A DNA stretch of 64,000 bases from Desulfopila sp. IMCC35008 (GCF_010646885.2 NZ_CP050700.1:3746501-3810500), one strand, 5' to 3'. Numbered from the stretch's first letter, positions 55,412 through 64,000 are shown. Notes: generated by a model not told the origin, from the letters alone. Numbers and translations: made by a program.

Positions 55412-55687
55412 ATGAAAAAACATATCCGGTTCATGCTCTTTGCTGGCTTGTCTTTCCTCGCGATCGTGCTCTTGTCAGGCTGTGCAGGGGGAGGAGGCTA
55501 TTATACTACGACTGTTTATCGTGATTACTATGATCCTTACCCAGATTGGGGGTACAGACCTGTTTATGTAGGTCACCGGCATCATCATCGGCATTACAGT
55601 CATCCGGGACACAGGCATCCTGGGATTGGGCGCCCTCCGGGACATAGACATTCGGGACACAGGCATTCGGGACACAGGCGTCGTTGA
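55412..55687 (+). CDS. His-rich small lipoprotein
   Basis: ATG 55412 has AAGGAGG eight bases upstream. The 91-residue product has a lipoprotein signal (IVLLSGCAGGGG, Cys near 24), a Tyr/Asp-rich middle (YRDYYDPYPDWGYRPVYVGH) and a His/Gly/Arg tail with repeats of GHRHP and GHRHSG. The tail looks suited to metal binding outside the inner membrane. The tandem repeats also appear at DNA level (ACAGGCATTCGGGAC units). Confidence 0.75.
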   Translation: MKKHIRFMLFAGLSFLAIVLLSGCAGGGGYYTTTVYRDYYDPYPDWGYRPVYVGHRHHHRHYSHPGHRHPGIGRPPGHRHSGHRHSGHRRR

Positions 55688-56003
55688 CCGACAGTCTCTG
55701 ACAGATAACTTAAATATATAAGATTCTTTCTTTGAGGTTCAACTCTAGTTTGAGGTGATAACTCTTCGATTCTGCGCTCGTCATTAGGCTTTTGCAAATT
55801 CCTATTCACTTCAGTCAACAAACAAGAATCTCTTTTTCTTCTATCGTTATACCGTTGCTTCAAAAACTTGTGGTGCAAATACGCCTTACTGCTGCAGATA
55901 TTATCCGCCTCCTCGTATTCTGATCAGTCGTCATAGGGGATAACTTGAACTTGCCCTCTATGGTCTGCTGACAGAGTTATAATGCATTTCTGCTTAGGCC
56001 GAA

Positions 56004-56019
56004 TTGGCCAAAGGTCCAA
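56004..56019. promoter_or_regulatory. FNR/CRP-type palindrome, copy 2
   Basis: TTGGCC-AAAG-GTCCAA matches the site at 54179 at ten of the twelve half-site and most spacer positions. It lies in the 55688-56094 gap, which otherwise shows no gene, next to a transposase remnant. Confidence 0.45.
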
Positions 56020-56094
56020 TAGACCCTGACTGGAAATACAGATACACTCAAAGCTGTATTGCAGAGATGCATTTGCGAGACAGGTCTTATGCTG

Positions 56095-56546
56095 TCAATT
56101 GCTGCCACAATAGACGTCATCCAGCTCGACCAGGTTTTCCAACAGCAGTTTGTCGTCAGCTCTTTTAATCACAAGTTGAATTTTTTGCTTCATCCGAAAG
56201 GCAGCATTAACAGCAATACCAAGTAAACGTCTGAGATACAGACCCGATACGTTGTCCTTGGATTGGCTAATGAAGTAAATTGAAAGGAACCATGTCGTTA
56301 ACGGGAGTTTTGAAGATTCAAAGATAGTGCCGCTGATCGAAGAGGTTTGATGTGTAAAGTCGGTGCATTGGTATAGATTCCTTGATGTTACTGTGTAGAA
56401 AAGCGTGCAGCTGCACCATAAGCAGATGAAATTATCCGGCTAGCGGATCTTGATCAGCTTGGTTCTGCAGTTTTCTTCTGTACCAAACAATTCGAGGAAT
56501 CTGGGCAAACTAAAACTCTTTTGTCTTTGAATTTTAGTTTCACCAT
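56095..56546 (-). pseudogene. IS1595-family transposase, truncated
   Basis: From ATG 56546 (AGGAGG upstream) the frame reads MVKLKFKDKR and shifts by one base into SFSLPRFLELFGTEENCRTK, then an in-frame TAG. It continues FICLWCSCTLFYTVTSRNLYQC, SSISGTIFESSKLPLTTWFL, QSKDNVSGLYLRRLLGIAVN and ENLVELDDVYCGS before ending at 56095. This is the N-terminal zinc-ribbon and first catalytic part of ISSod11-like IS1595 transposases. The later catalytic residues are missing. Confidence 0.78.
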
Positions 56547-56845
56547 GCCGTAACCTCCTTTGCTTTTTAAGGGATTATGACATGCTTGGGTTCTCATATA
56601 GCGATCACCAGTAACTTTTTCTGTAGTTTAGGGGTAATCGATATCCTTTTGTAAGTGATTAATCAGGTGGTTTCGGGCACGCCTTCTGATGACATAATCT
56701 TCCGTATCATGGGATTACAGCAAAGGACTACAAAGGCATCCTTGATCCTCGATTAGGAATCACAAATCGTGTGAAATTCGCTATTCATCCCCACTTATAT
56801 CAGAGATTTTTAGGTGGAGTATTATGCGCGACTTTTTAAATTCGT

Positions 56846-57727
56846 TCACTGGTAGTTGATGTATCTTGGTGGTATTTTGATTTTGGTCTTGCCAACGTTC
56901 TCCATTCCCAGAACTTGCTTTGGCGTCATCATTGACGGTTTGTCTTCCAGGAAGAATAATTTGAAACCGCCAGCGACACTTGCTGCAGCACTTTTCGAAT
57001 AAAGACCATTGTAGATATCCACTTTCAGTTGCGGAGAGCCATGACCATCAAGATTCATTATCAGATCAATGTTGTCATAGTTTTTAACTGTTTCCGGTTG
57101 GTTGACCATGCTTTTCCTGAACATGTGAACTATTAATATCTTTGTCGTATCAATATCGTTCTCTGTCATATACTTTGTCATGGCGGATTGTATCTGATTG
57201 ATCTCATCTCCTGAAATATGTCCGATTACTTTTCCTGGAGGAACTTCCAGATTATTAACCTCAAACTCCGGGTCAATCGCAAGGTGCACGTTTTCATGTT
57301 TCAGATAGGGTAAAACAGGTTTGACTGCTTCCAATGGGGAAAGTTTACCCAATTGTAAATCAATTATAACTGCAAACCCACTCGCCTTACCCGCGTTTAT
57401 GTATTGCATTACTTTTCCATCCGAAAGCGGAGTAATATAATCATTATCTTTTCCTGGATCATAGGTTGCTAGGCCGTAGATAATGTGAAATGCTGGTGTT
57501 ATTTTTTGGTTACCTGTAATTTGTGCATATTCATTTGCTTTTGCTTTTATTTTCGGCATCAAGTCTTCAATCGAATATTGGCCAAGTACCCCTAGAGAAA
57601 CAGCACCAGGCCGACCATAGAACCCAACCATGAGATCAGTGCTTGGGGGTATCGCTTGTTGTGCAATAGTAATTTGAGATATAAATATGCTCGCAATAAC
57701 AAGTAATAAATGGATGTAAATATTCAT
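56846..57727 (-). CDS. Hypothetical exported protein, 293 residues
   Basis: ATG 57727 has AGGAGG nine bases upstream, better than ATG 57748. A signal peptide ends near TIAQQA (about residue 24). The mature part reads like a TIM-barrel-type domain: DLMVGFYGRPGAVSLGVLG, AFHIIYGLATYDPGKD, GFAVIIDLQLGKLSP, VHLAIDPEFEVN, KILIVHMFRKSMV, IDLIMNLDGHGSPQLKVDIYNGLYSKS. Conserved acidic and His residues suggest an enzyme, perhaps acting on sugars, but no family is recognised. The last 55 codons recur as a decayed copy at 61453-61615. Confidence 0.7.
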   Translation of the reverse strand: MNIYIHLLLVIASIFISQITIAQQAIPPSTDLMVGFYGRPGAVSLGVLGQYSIEDLMPKIKAKANEYAQITGNQKITPAFHIIYGLATYDPGKDNDYITPLSDGKVMQYINAGKASGFAVIIDLQLGKLSPLEAVKPVLPYLKHENVHLAIDPEFEVNNLEVPPGKVIGHISGDEINQIQSAMTKYMTENDIDTTKILIVHMFRKSMVNQPETVKNYDNIDLIMNLDGHGSPQLKVDIYNGLYSKSAAASVAGGFKLFFLEDKPSMMTPKQVLGMENVGKTKIKIPPRYINYQ

Positions 57728-58136
57728 CACCGTGTGCCTCCTAAGCATGGTTTAACAATATTATCTATTACTTGCATTCAACTATGGTAAGTTTATAAGT
57801 ATAGATGAACTCTCGAAGTCCTCAATGCTGTTTCGGATGGATCGTCACCCATGGAGGTAGGCTTATATTCCAGTAAATAACTGCGGCTCGCATGATAAAA
57901 CAAGAATTGTATTGCCATGCTGATGTACAAAAAAAGTATTCTGGCAGCGAATAAAAAAATCCACACAATTTACCAAATCAACGAGTGACAATGCAAGCAA
58001 ACGTCAAGTTTTTTAACGCGGTGCGGCGGCCATATAATTCTTGCCATTGAACCATGGTTTTGTGGAGTACCAGCCCTCCTGAGTAGACACGACTATGTCC
58101 ATTTCCTGCTTTGCTTCTTGAGCGTAATGGGGAAGC

Positions 58137-58364
58137 CTAAAAATCAATATTTCCCTTTTTGTACTGATCGTCCAGAAAACCTCCAACAAGACCCACGCCA
58201 GCACCAATGGCTGCACCTGAGCCAAAATTTCCTGACATCGACCCAATTAGTCCACCCGCTGCGGCACCTAATGCACTACCACTCAAGCTACGAGACGCGG
58301 TTGTGTCACCGCAGCCAGTCAAAACAAAAAGTGCCAATATGATAGAAAGGGTTAATGCTCTCAT
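58137..58364 (-). CDS. Glycine-zipper lipoprotein, possibly frameshifted
   Basis: ATG 58364 follows GGAG at eight bases. The 75-residue product has a lipoprotein signal (LALFVLTGCGD) and a glycine zipper (SGSALGAAAGGLIGSMSGNFGSGAAIGAGVGLVGGFL), as in small outer-membrane lipoproteins of the SlyB/OsmB kind. The reading ends at a TAG after a T5 run. In the next frame FRLPHYAQEAKQEMDIVVST and GWYSTKPWFNGKNYMAAAPR continue to 58013, so a one-base shift may have shortened the gene. Confidence 0.7.
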   Translation of the reverse strand: MRALTLSIILALFVLTGCGDTTASRSLSGSALGAAAGGLIGSMSGNFGSGAAIGAGVGLVGGFLDDQYKKGNIDF

Positions 58365-58417
58365 TTGAGTCTCCAATAATTTTTATTGTCATGAATTATA
58401 ACAACCTGATAAAAGTG

Positions 58418-58822
58418 TTACTGTTTTTGGCATGGGTAGGTCTCTGACAATGCCCGTAGCAGCCCTTTCACGGGAAGTTCACTCATCAGGTCCTCATTTT
58501 CCTTATTTGCTTCAGCCCAGACGTTAAAGGCATTCTCACCATCCTTGAGGGTGGTGCCGCTGGGATAACAGATAAGTCGCGGGAGATCATCGATCTCACT
58601 GACACCATTATGGTATTGCACCGCTCCTGCGATAAACCCTCTGCAGGCATAGGTAGCGGTCGGGAAATCACTATGATCTGTAGGAGCAGAACATAGATTA
58701 TAGAGATGCCTGGTAGTTAAAAAATCATAATCTTCTTTCTCAAGAGCTGTAGCAGGTGAGGTTGTCATGAAAAGGATTGCGGCTGCAAGGGCAATACTTA
58801 CAAGTACGTTGTTCTCATTCAT
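58418..58822 (-). CDS. Rap1a/Tai-like exported protein
   Basis: The 134-residue protein has a signal peptide (cleavage near ATALEK, about residue 27) and the small helical domain of Rap1a/Tai proteins: FLTTRHLYNLCSA, YACRGFIAGAVQYHN, ICYPSGTTLKDGENAFNVWAEAN, LLRALSETYPC, with four cysteines likely paired as disulfides. Some members are immunity proteins against type VI amidase effectors. No effector gene is near, so that role is uncertain here. Confidence 0.8.
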   Translation of the reverse strand: MNENNVLVSIALAAAILFMTTSPATALEKEDYDFLTTRHLYNLCSAPTDHSDFPTATYACRGFIAGAVQYHNGVSEIDDLPRLICYPSGTTLKDGENAFNVWAEANKENEDLMSELPVKGLLRALSETYPCQKQ

Positions 58823-59434
58823 AGTGATAGTCTCCGCTTAGGGTTGGAAATACAGCAGATCAAGTGGTTTGCCGTAATGTCTGACGTCTTGACCCCTTTG
58901 TCATCATCCGACACTGACGACATTGAGGCATCACAGGATTACCGGTTAAATATGTGGGTATGGCTAAATTATCTATGGCATACTCCAATACCAGAGGCTC
59001 GTTTGTTTGTTGAACACCTGTGTTGATCCTCACCAATAAGTTTTCTGTATGCAATACAATACAATATTCAACAGTTAGGATGTCGAAAGGGACATAAAAC
59101 CGAGTGCTGCCCGGCAATCCAGTTGTTCCCTGGAACGCCCGCTATAATACAAGCTCATCATTTTCAAATATAGAAACGTGCATTGTTCTTCTACGTTTGA
59201 AGAGTATTTGGTAATTCATCCTTAAAATATCCTTTAAAAAACAGACATTGTCTATTAGACCTAAGTCCAATGTGCACCATGTCGGATGAGTGCAGTGATT
59301 GTTGATGATCAGGAGGTGGTAAGAGAGGTCCGTATGATTGGCTTCCGTCCCCCTATGTACTGAGTTTAATAAGGCTTTTGTAGACAATCTTTGATCGCCT
59401 ATTGACATGCAGACATTACTCAGATCCCGGAGTA
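58823..59434. other. 612-bp gap with an FNR-like box
   Basis: Apart from the palindrome at 59255, no gene or RNA is recognised. Frames are short and unlike proteins. Confidence 0.4.
59255..59270. promoter_or_regulatory. FNR/CRP-type palindrome, copy 3
   Basis: TTAGAC-CTAA-GTCCAA shares one perfect and one near-perfect half-site with 54179 and 56004. No intact gene starts close by on either strand, so any target gene may be lost. Confidence 0.4.
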
Positions 59435-60035
59435 TTGGCTGCGAACATGTAGTCCTTGAGGCCTTGCGCACACTGGAGCTTGATGCCAAGCCCAACCTCG
59501 TTGGGCTTTAACGGTATCCAGGCCGCTCTTGCAATCGGCACCGTGAGTTTGACGAGGCCCAATCCTCGTAGTCAAGAATGATCCCGACTGCACGGTTAAA
59601 GTACAGAAAGTCCATGCCCCGAACACAGGTGAAACCTTATTATACTGTCACTCCAGCCAGCGTGATAAGAAGGAAATGGCTATTAATCAACTGTTTTCAA
59701 CACGTTTTGAGGATGCTCTTGAGCACCTCAAGCAAGGTCTGGGCATCAAGAGGCGGCTGAAAAAGTACGAAAAGGTTGTCGAAAAAATCGGTCGTCTCAA
59801 GCAGCAGTTTTCCAAGGCGGCCAAGCTCTATACCGTGCAGGTTGAAAAAGATGACAAGACCGGCAATGCAAAAACAATAACATGGCAACGCAAACCCGCC
59901 CCAAAGACAACAGATACCTATCCGGGGTATACTGCCTGTAATTATTGCGAATATAAAATGCAAACCTTAAACTTGGGTGAGCATTTGGCTCCTTGTAATC
60001 CGGTCCCAGCATGGTACATCTCTGAGGAATCATAA
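59435..60035 (+). pseudogene. IS1634-family transposase remnant
   Basis: Pieces in different frames read CEHVVLEALRTLELDAKPNLVGL, NGIQAALAIGTVSL, and from 59580 a continuous stretch: VQKVHAPNTGETLLYCHSSQ, RDKKEMAINQLFSTRFEDAL, EKIGRLKQQFSKAAKLYTVQVE, and TDTYPGY. These follow the order of IS1634-type transposases but with large deletions; the DDE region is mostly absent. The last 40 residues before the stop do not match. Confidence 0.65.
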
Positions 60036-60076
60036 GGATACACATCAACATATACTGATCTTCAGGCTTTTCACGG

Positions 60077-61291
60077 TCACTCCGTTGCTCCTTGTTCACC
60101 TTTACTTTTTGCGAGCATCTTTACGAGAGGATTTGCGCTTATTCCATGAAGAATAACACTTAACGAAACAGTGCATATCATGGTCATGGCTATTGTTTTA
60201 CCTCCGGGAAGATGTTCATTCAAGACGATGACACCAAAAACGATACTGGCCAGCCCTCGCGGCCCGAACCATCCCATAAAAAGCTTTTCTGGTATACTGA
60301 GAGTTGTTCCATGTAAACAGAGGAATACCGGTAACATTCTCACAATTGTAAGGCTGAGAAAAGAATAGAGCATCACCTGCCAGGTGAAAGCCGGAAGGGA
60401 CGGCCCTACTATTGCTGCACCAAAGATCGTCCAGGTTACCATGGACAGGGCATCACCGCTTGCCTCAGCAGATATCATCAATTTTTCCAAGTCTACTTTA
60501 TATTTTTGAGCTACACGTCCAAAGAGCAACCCTCCGCAAAAGGCTGCTATAAATCCACTGCCCCCGGCTAATTGAGCAGTCGTAAAACAGAGGATTGCAA
60601 GAGTAACCACCGGTAACTGTCTCCAAATTTCGTTAACCCAGTTACACCTGACAGCAATTTTCAACAACAATACACCAATAGTGGTAACAATTACCCCGCA
60701 AATTAGACCAATGCCTATTTCTTCGATCATGAGGTGGACAAGAAGGCCATCCTCTGCTTCAGCACCCACCGCATGTGTTAAAAAAGCCAGGAGAACTGGA
60801 ACACAAATTCCATCGTTCAGCCCGCTTTCAACATTCAGACTCTGACGAATAGGGGCAGGAACCGCTGGGTCAGAAACCACAGCCTTACCAAGGGCAGCAT
60901 CCGTTGGTGCCAACATCGTTGCCAATACAGCAAGCCCCAGGAAAGAAACATCTCTCAATAAGATAACCCCAAAAATGAAACCAACGACGATAGTAAGGGG
61001 GAGACCTAACAGTAAAAGCCTTTCAGGTAAATTTAAATGTTTTCTGAGAACTCCAAAATCGGTGCCAGAGGCGTCGGAAAATAAAACAATAGCAAGGGTA
61101 ACCTCAGCGATAACACGCAAACCCTCTGCATCAATTCCCAAATCAAACAAGCATAGTCCGGCAGAGCCAACTACCAGGCCAAATATTGTATATACCAGGG
61201 CACCGTTGATGGGTGTTTTTTCAAACCAGCCACTTGCAGAACTATAAAAGAAAGCAAGTAGAGCTAGTAAGGCAAGGTTCTGATAGATCAT
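60077..61291 (-). CDS. Cation/proton antiporter, CPA1 family (NhaP-like)
   Basis: The 404-residue membrane protein has about twelve helices and CPA1 motifs: LVVGSAG, LFSDASGTDFGVLRKH, the ion-site stretch MLAPTDAALGKAVVSDP, and SLNVESGLNDGICVPV (ND pair). GWFGPRGLASIVFGVIVL near the end is also typical. It exchanges Na+ or K+ for protons. ATG 61291 is ten bases after GAGG and is preferred to TTG 61297. Confidence 0.88.
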   Translation of the reverse strand: MIYQNLALLALLAFFYSSASGWFEKTPINGALVYTIFGLVVGSAGLCLFDLGIDAEGLRVIAEVTLAIVLFSDASGTDFGVLRKHLNLPERLLLLGLPLTIVVGFIFGVILLRDVSFLGLAVLATMLAPTDAALGKAVVSDPAVPAPIRQSLNVESGLNDGICVPVLLAFLTHAVGAEAEDGLLVHLMIEEIGIGLICGVIVTTIGVLLLKIAVRCNWVNEIWRQLPVVTLAILCFTTAQLAGGSGFIAAFCGGLLFGRVAQKYKVDLEKLMISAEASGDALSMVTWTIFGAAIVGPSLPAFTWQVMLYSFLSLTIVRMLPVFLCLHGTTLSIPEKLFMGWFGPRGLASIVFGVIVLNEHLPGGKTIAMTMICTVSLSVILHGISANPLVKMLAKSKGEQGATE

Positions 61292-61452
61292 GGACAACTA
61301 ACCTCAACATTTTTATTATTATAAAAATATCAGTGGTTTCTCATAATAAAACATGTAAATACAGACTCGGGGTTTTCTTTGGGTTATAATGAGTTTGGGC
61401 AAAAGACATAGCAAATAGCGTGTTTATGATTGTATTGGTTCAGCGGGAATTG

Positions 61453-61615
61453 ATATATCTTGGTTGTATTTTGATTTTGGTCTTGCCAACGTTTTCCATT
61501 CCCAGAACTTGCTTTGGCGTCATCATTGACAGTTTGCCTTCTAGGAAAAATAGTTTGAAACCGCCAGTGACACTTACTGCAACACTTTCCGAATAAAGAC
61601 CATTGTAGATATAGA
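61453..61615 (-). pseudogene. Decayed copy of the 3' end of the 56846 gene
   Basis: About 163 bases match 56859-57023 at close to 90%: in frame they read YNGLYSESVAVSVTGGFKLFFLEG, MMTPKQVLGMENVGKTKIKI and RYINSR. The rest of the gene is absent. Both copies lie on the minus strand, about 4.6 kb apart. Confidence 0.82.
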
Positions 61616-61958
61616 ACTCTGTCGAACGTTTTCCATAGTACCGGCAAATAGTATTGTGACGACTACTGCTTTTTTTTAGATCTTTCCTTGGGATCAACAA
61701 GTGCCCTTGCAGACTGTTCCTTATTGAGATTTACAATAACACCAAAGGATTCAACATCATGAGGATGTTCAGAAAAGGCAACTCAATATGTAGAAGTGTG
61801 CTCCTTCTGATGGGAGAGATCCGTCTAGCGAAAGGCAATTCTATATCTACTCGCTAACCTAACATCGTATTTGAGTGGGATTACTCTCCCTGATCGTTTT
61901 TCTTTGTTGCAAGGCCCTGCCTTATTTGTTTGACCACAGGGTATCACGACGCTCGATT
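61616..61958. other. Gap with a further C-terminal gene fragment
   Basis: On the minus strand VAFSEHPHDVESFGVIVNLN, then KEQSARALVDPKERSKKKQ and a stop looks like a protein C-terminus, but I cannot name it. The remainder shows nothing. Confidence 0.4.
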
Positions 61959-62834
61959 TTACCAGGGCAAAGGTACAACGGGAGCAACCTGAAAACGAAT
62001 TTGATAATCGGGTCCGAAGTCATCTGGAGACACGATATAGTACCAATATTGAAGAGAAAATTTCCAAGGTATACTTCCAAAAACAACGGTTTTGGCAACA
62101 CCGACTCCCAACGGTAACGACAAAGCATTGTCGCTGTCCGCTTCATGATCGTAGGACCAGGTCGGCTGAGCCTGGATCTGCCAGGCGTCCGGTAAATTAA
62201 TTGTGTAGAAATATTGCCCTCCCGTTATGCTTGTGTCAAAGTTGTCCTCGCCGGCCACATCCCACTGGTGGCTGAACAGGGCTCCTAAAAATCCCCAGGA
62301 GGTCTGTCGGCCGACAAAAAGTTCAGGTCCAAGCAGCCACTGGTCCAGACCTAGATCATCATCCGTGGCTGTGGGCAAGGTACCGACAACTCCCCCGATC
62401 AACTCCCAGCCGCTTGAAAAGCTTTTACCGACAGCAGCGTCAAAACTTATATCACCTAAGTCAACCCCTTTACTGTCGAACCCTTCTTCCCCTAAAACCG
62501 GCTGATCAAGGATAACAGGAATGAGCGGGCGAAGAAAGAAATTCGTGTCCTTGGCAAGCGGATATGGGAAACTTGGCTGAAAACTGAGCTTCCATGCATC
62601 CTGGTGATCTGCATCGGACAGGTCACCATCGTAAGAGATATAGTCGAAAGGAAATGCCAGGAAGCCAAGTGAGGTGTTCGGGTTGGCAAGTTCATTGGCA
62701 ACATCTTCTGCATTGGGTTTCGTTGTAACATCACCATCCTGGGCAGATACGGCTGCAGGAAAGAACAGCAGAAGCACACTCATACATAACATACTGACTC
62801 TGATTTCCTGATAGTAGGAGGTCTCTTTATTCAT
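61959..62834 (-). CDS. Predicted outer-membrane beta-barrel protein
   Basis: The 291-residue protein has a signal peptide (cleavage near AAVSAQ, about residue 31). Alternating aromatic-rich strands follow: WKLSFQPSFPYPLAKDTNFF, ISFDAAVGKSFSSGWELIGG, SWGFLGALFSHQWDVAG, WKFSLQYWYYI, ending in an aromatic residue (PVVPLPW). This is the pattern of transporter-like barrels (the MetA-pathway of phenol degradation / OMP_b-brl type). The substrate is unknown. Confidence 0.75.
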   Translation of the reverse strand: MNKETSYYQEIRVSMLCMSVLLLFFPAAVSAQDGDVTTKPNAEDVANELANPNTSLGFLAFPFDYISYDGDLSDADHQDAWKLSFQPSFPYPLAKDTNFFLRPLIPVILDQPVLGEEGFDSKGVDLGDISFDAAVGKSFSSGWELIGGVVGTLPTATDDDLGLDQWLLGPELFVGRQTSWGFLGALFSHQWDVAGEDNFDTSITGGQYFYTINLPDAWQIQAQPTWSYDHEADSDNALSLPLGVGVAKTVVFGSIPWKFSLQYWYYIVSPDDFGPDYQIRFQVAPVVPLPW

Positions 62835-63105
62835 CTATTTACCGTTAATATTTTTTATTATTCAGTGAATTCCAAATTCTTATCGCGTTACCTGGCTTAA
62901 TTCAGTTTTCGTTTCAACAACCATTTCCACATGGTCGCAATGATTGACATTCTTATAAAACAAGCAACTCGAATAAACCCGCTTCCTCTTTACAAACTGA
63001 AGGTTGATGAAGAATGTGGGTGATCAGACATCGCCATATATCAGAATTGTGATAATGACGTTTTATTTTCTGTTAATCTACCCGGGCAGTAATCATCAAG
63101 AAATC

Positions 63106-63576
63106 CTAACCTTCATTGCGATCATCATTCTTAAATTCATATGTGTCACCCAACCTAGTGAAAAACTGCGGATTGTCAGGAATACGTCGCGGACGGCCGT
63201 TTTCATCGATCGCGACATAGCGGAAAATGCCTTCGGTGACAAAGTGTTTTTTGGCCACATATTCACCCGGCAGGTTTTTAGCCCAAACCTCAAGCCGCAA
63301 ATCCATAGATGTATTGCCAACTCGCAGCAGCTTAGCGTATACTCTGACAATATCCCCCATGCTCACAGCCAACCTGAAGACCATTTTATCAACGGTCACG
63401 GTAACCATTCTGCCGCCGGCGATTTCCTTAGCCATAATGCCTCCGCCCAGATCCATTTGAGACATGATCCAGCCGCCAAAAATGTCGCCGTTGATATTGA
63501 CGTCCTTCGGCATGGCCAGTGTCTGCAGAACCGGTGTGCCACTTGGCTTCCGTCCGCTTGTCTTTTCTTCCGTCAC
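63106..63576 (-). CDS. Hotdog acyl-CoA thioesterase (YciA-like)
   Basis: The start is probably GTG at 63574-63576, nine bases after AGGAGG; the longer frame from 63687 overlaps the acetate kinase end. The 156-residue product has PVLQTLAMPKDVNINGDIFGGWIMSQMDLGGGIMAKE, the YciA/BACH acyl-CoA hydrolase signature with Asn/Asp active-site residues, then VTVTVDKMVFRLAVSMGDIV. It releases free acids from CoA. It lies 37 bases behind the acetate kinase gene, so the two may form an operon. Confidence 0.85.
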   Translation of the reverse strand: MTEEKTSGRKPSGTPVLQTLAMPKDVNINGDIFGGWIMSQMDLGGGIMAKEIAGGRMVTVTVDKMVFRLAVSMGDIVRVYAKLLRVGNTSMDLRLEVWAKNLPGEYVAKKHFVTEGIFRYVAIDENGRPRRIPDNPQFFTRLGDTYEFKNDDRNEG

Positions 63577-63613
63577 GTGATTCAATCCTCCTGGTAGCAA
63601 AGAGTAAAACTTT

Positions 63614-64000
63614 TCATCCCGTTTTTTTTTCAGCTGCACGCAGGGTTTCCTGGGCAATTCGAAGTTCCTCGTTTGTTGGAACCACAAGAACCTTTACCCG
63701 ACTGCCGACCGTACTCACCTCCATGATACCTTCTGCACGCTGCCGGTTTTTCTGTCTGTCGATCTCGATACCTAGACCTTCCAGCCCCTGACAGGCGCGC
63801 TCGCGCACCAACGGTGCGTTCTCGCCAATGCCCGCAGTAAAGACCAAAGCATCGACGCGGCCCAGACTGGCAGTGTAGGCGCCGATATATTGTTTAATGC
63901 GGTAGCTGAATACCGCCATGGCCGTTTCCGCCTGCTGGTCACCTGCTTCCGCTTTCGCGATGACCTCTCGCATGTCGTTTACACCGCACAGTCCCTGAAG
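63614..64000 (-). CDS. ackA: Acetate kinase, C-terminal part (5' end off the window)
   Basis: The frame is open to the right edge (LQGLCGVNDMREVIAKAE...). It contains the acetate kinase signature YRIKQYIGAYTASLGRVDALVFTAGIGENAPLVRE and ends VKVLVVPTNEELRIAQE. The enzyme converts acetyl phosphate and ADP to acetate and ATP. About 128 C-terminal residues are inside the window. Confidence 0.93.
   Translation of the reverse strand, partial: LQGLCGVNDMREVIAKAEAGDQQAETAMAVFSYRIKQYIGAYTASLGRVDALVFTAGIGENAPLVRERACQGLEGLGIEIDRQKNRQRAEGIMEVSTVGSRVKVLVVPTNEELRIAQETLRAAEKKTG

Noticed and set aside
58418..58822. Type VI secretion immunity pair
   Set aside because: The Rap1a/Tai-like gene has no amidase effector or T6SS gene near, so an immunity role was not claimed.
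1..64000. CRISPR arrays, tRNA and rRNA genes
   Set aside because: No regularly spaced direct repeats, no T-loop GGTTCGAATCC-type sequence and no rRNA-like stretches were noticed in reading the window.

Overview
The window reads as part of the chromosome of an anaerobic Gram-negative deltaproteobacterium. My best guess is a Desulfobulbales-like member of the Desulfobacterota. This is inferred from the mix of hybrid sensor kinases, methyl-accepting chemotaxis proteins, YeeE/YedE sulfur permeases with a SqrR/BigR-type repressor, and acetate kinase at the right edge. No rRNA or tRNA gene is visible to settle it.

Left part (1-29.7 kb) is mostly intact chromosome. It holds a FIST protein, an AGCS symporter lacking its first membrane helix, an L-asparaginase, a FecR / OmpA-lipoprotein / CHASE2 hybrid kinase operon, a ParA operon with a ribbon-helix-helix-like and a cysteine-cluster protein, a HAD phosphatase, a family 2 glycosyltransferase and several unrecognised small proteins. 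Next comes a sensory block: an orphan sugar-type binding protein, two chemotaxis receptors, and a second binding protein directly upstream of a hybrid kinase. A large SLC12-like transporter closes this part. Two copies of a diverged intergenic repeat lie at 10.3 and 13.7 kb.

Middle part (30-39.2 kb): a sulfur-transport operon (two half-size YeeE/YedE permeases and an exported DsrE-like protein) is headed by an ArsR-type repressor with a stop codon in its 37th codon. Beside it is an electrophile-detoxification cluster: HxlR regulator, glyoxalase-like protein, TetR regulator with two matching operators, CurA-like reductase, DJ-1/Hsp31-like protein, old yellow enzyme and YqhD-like alcohol dehydrogenase.

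Right part (39.3-62 kb) is accessory and eroded. Two direct copies, about 6.4 kb apart, of the same dead tyrosine recombinase flank a segment that carries a GEMM-I (cyclic dinucleotide) riboswitch with an overlapping terminator, upstream of a secreted C13/caspase-like protease with PKD and HYR-like domains. Small 78-bp repeats share the recombinase element's termini and, like it, sit inside imperfect palindromes. Further right are a groES-groEL operon, a broken universal stress protein, fragments of an outer-membrane barrel, an oxidoreductase, a RES-domain toxin and IS200/IS605, IS1595 and IS1634 transposases. Intact genes there are a kinase-like protein, a two-VOC-domain lipoprotein, a His-rich lipoprotein, a Rap1a/Tai-like protein and a CPA1 antiporter. 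Three copies of an FNR-type palindrome (TTGGAC-N4-GTCCAA) occur between 54 and 59.3 kb. The last 2 kb return to housekeeping genes (barrel protein, hotdog thioesterase, acetate kinase).
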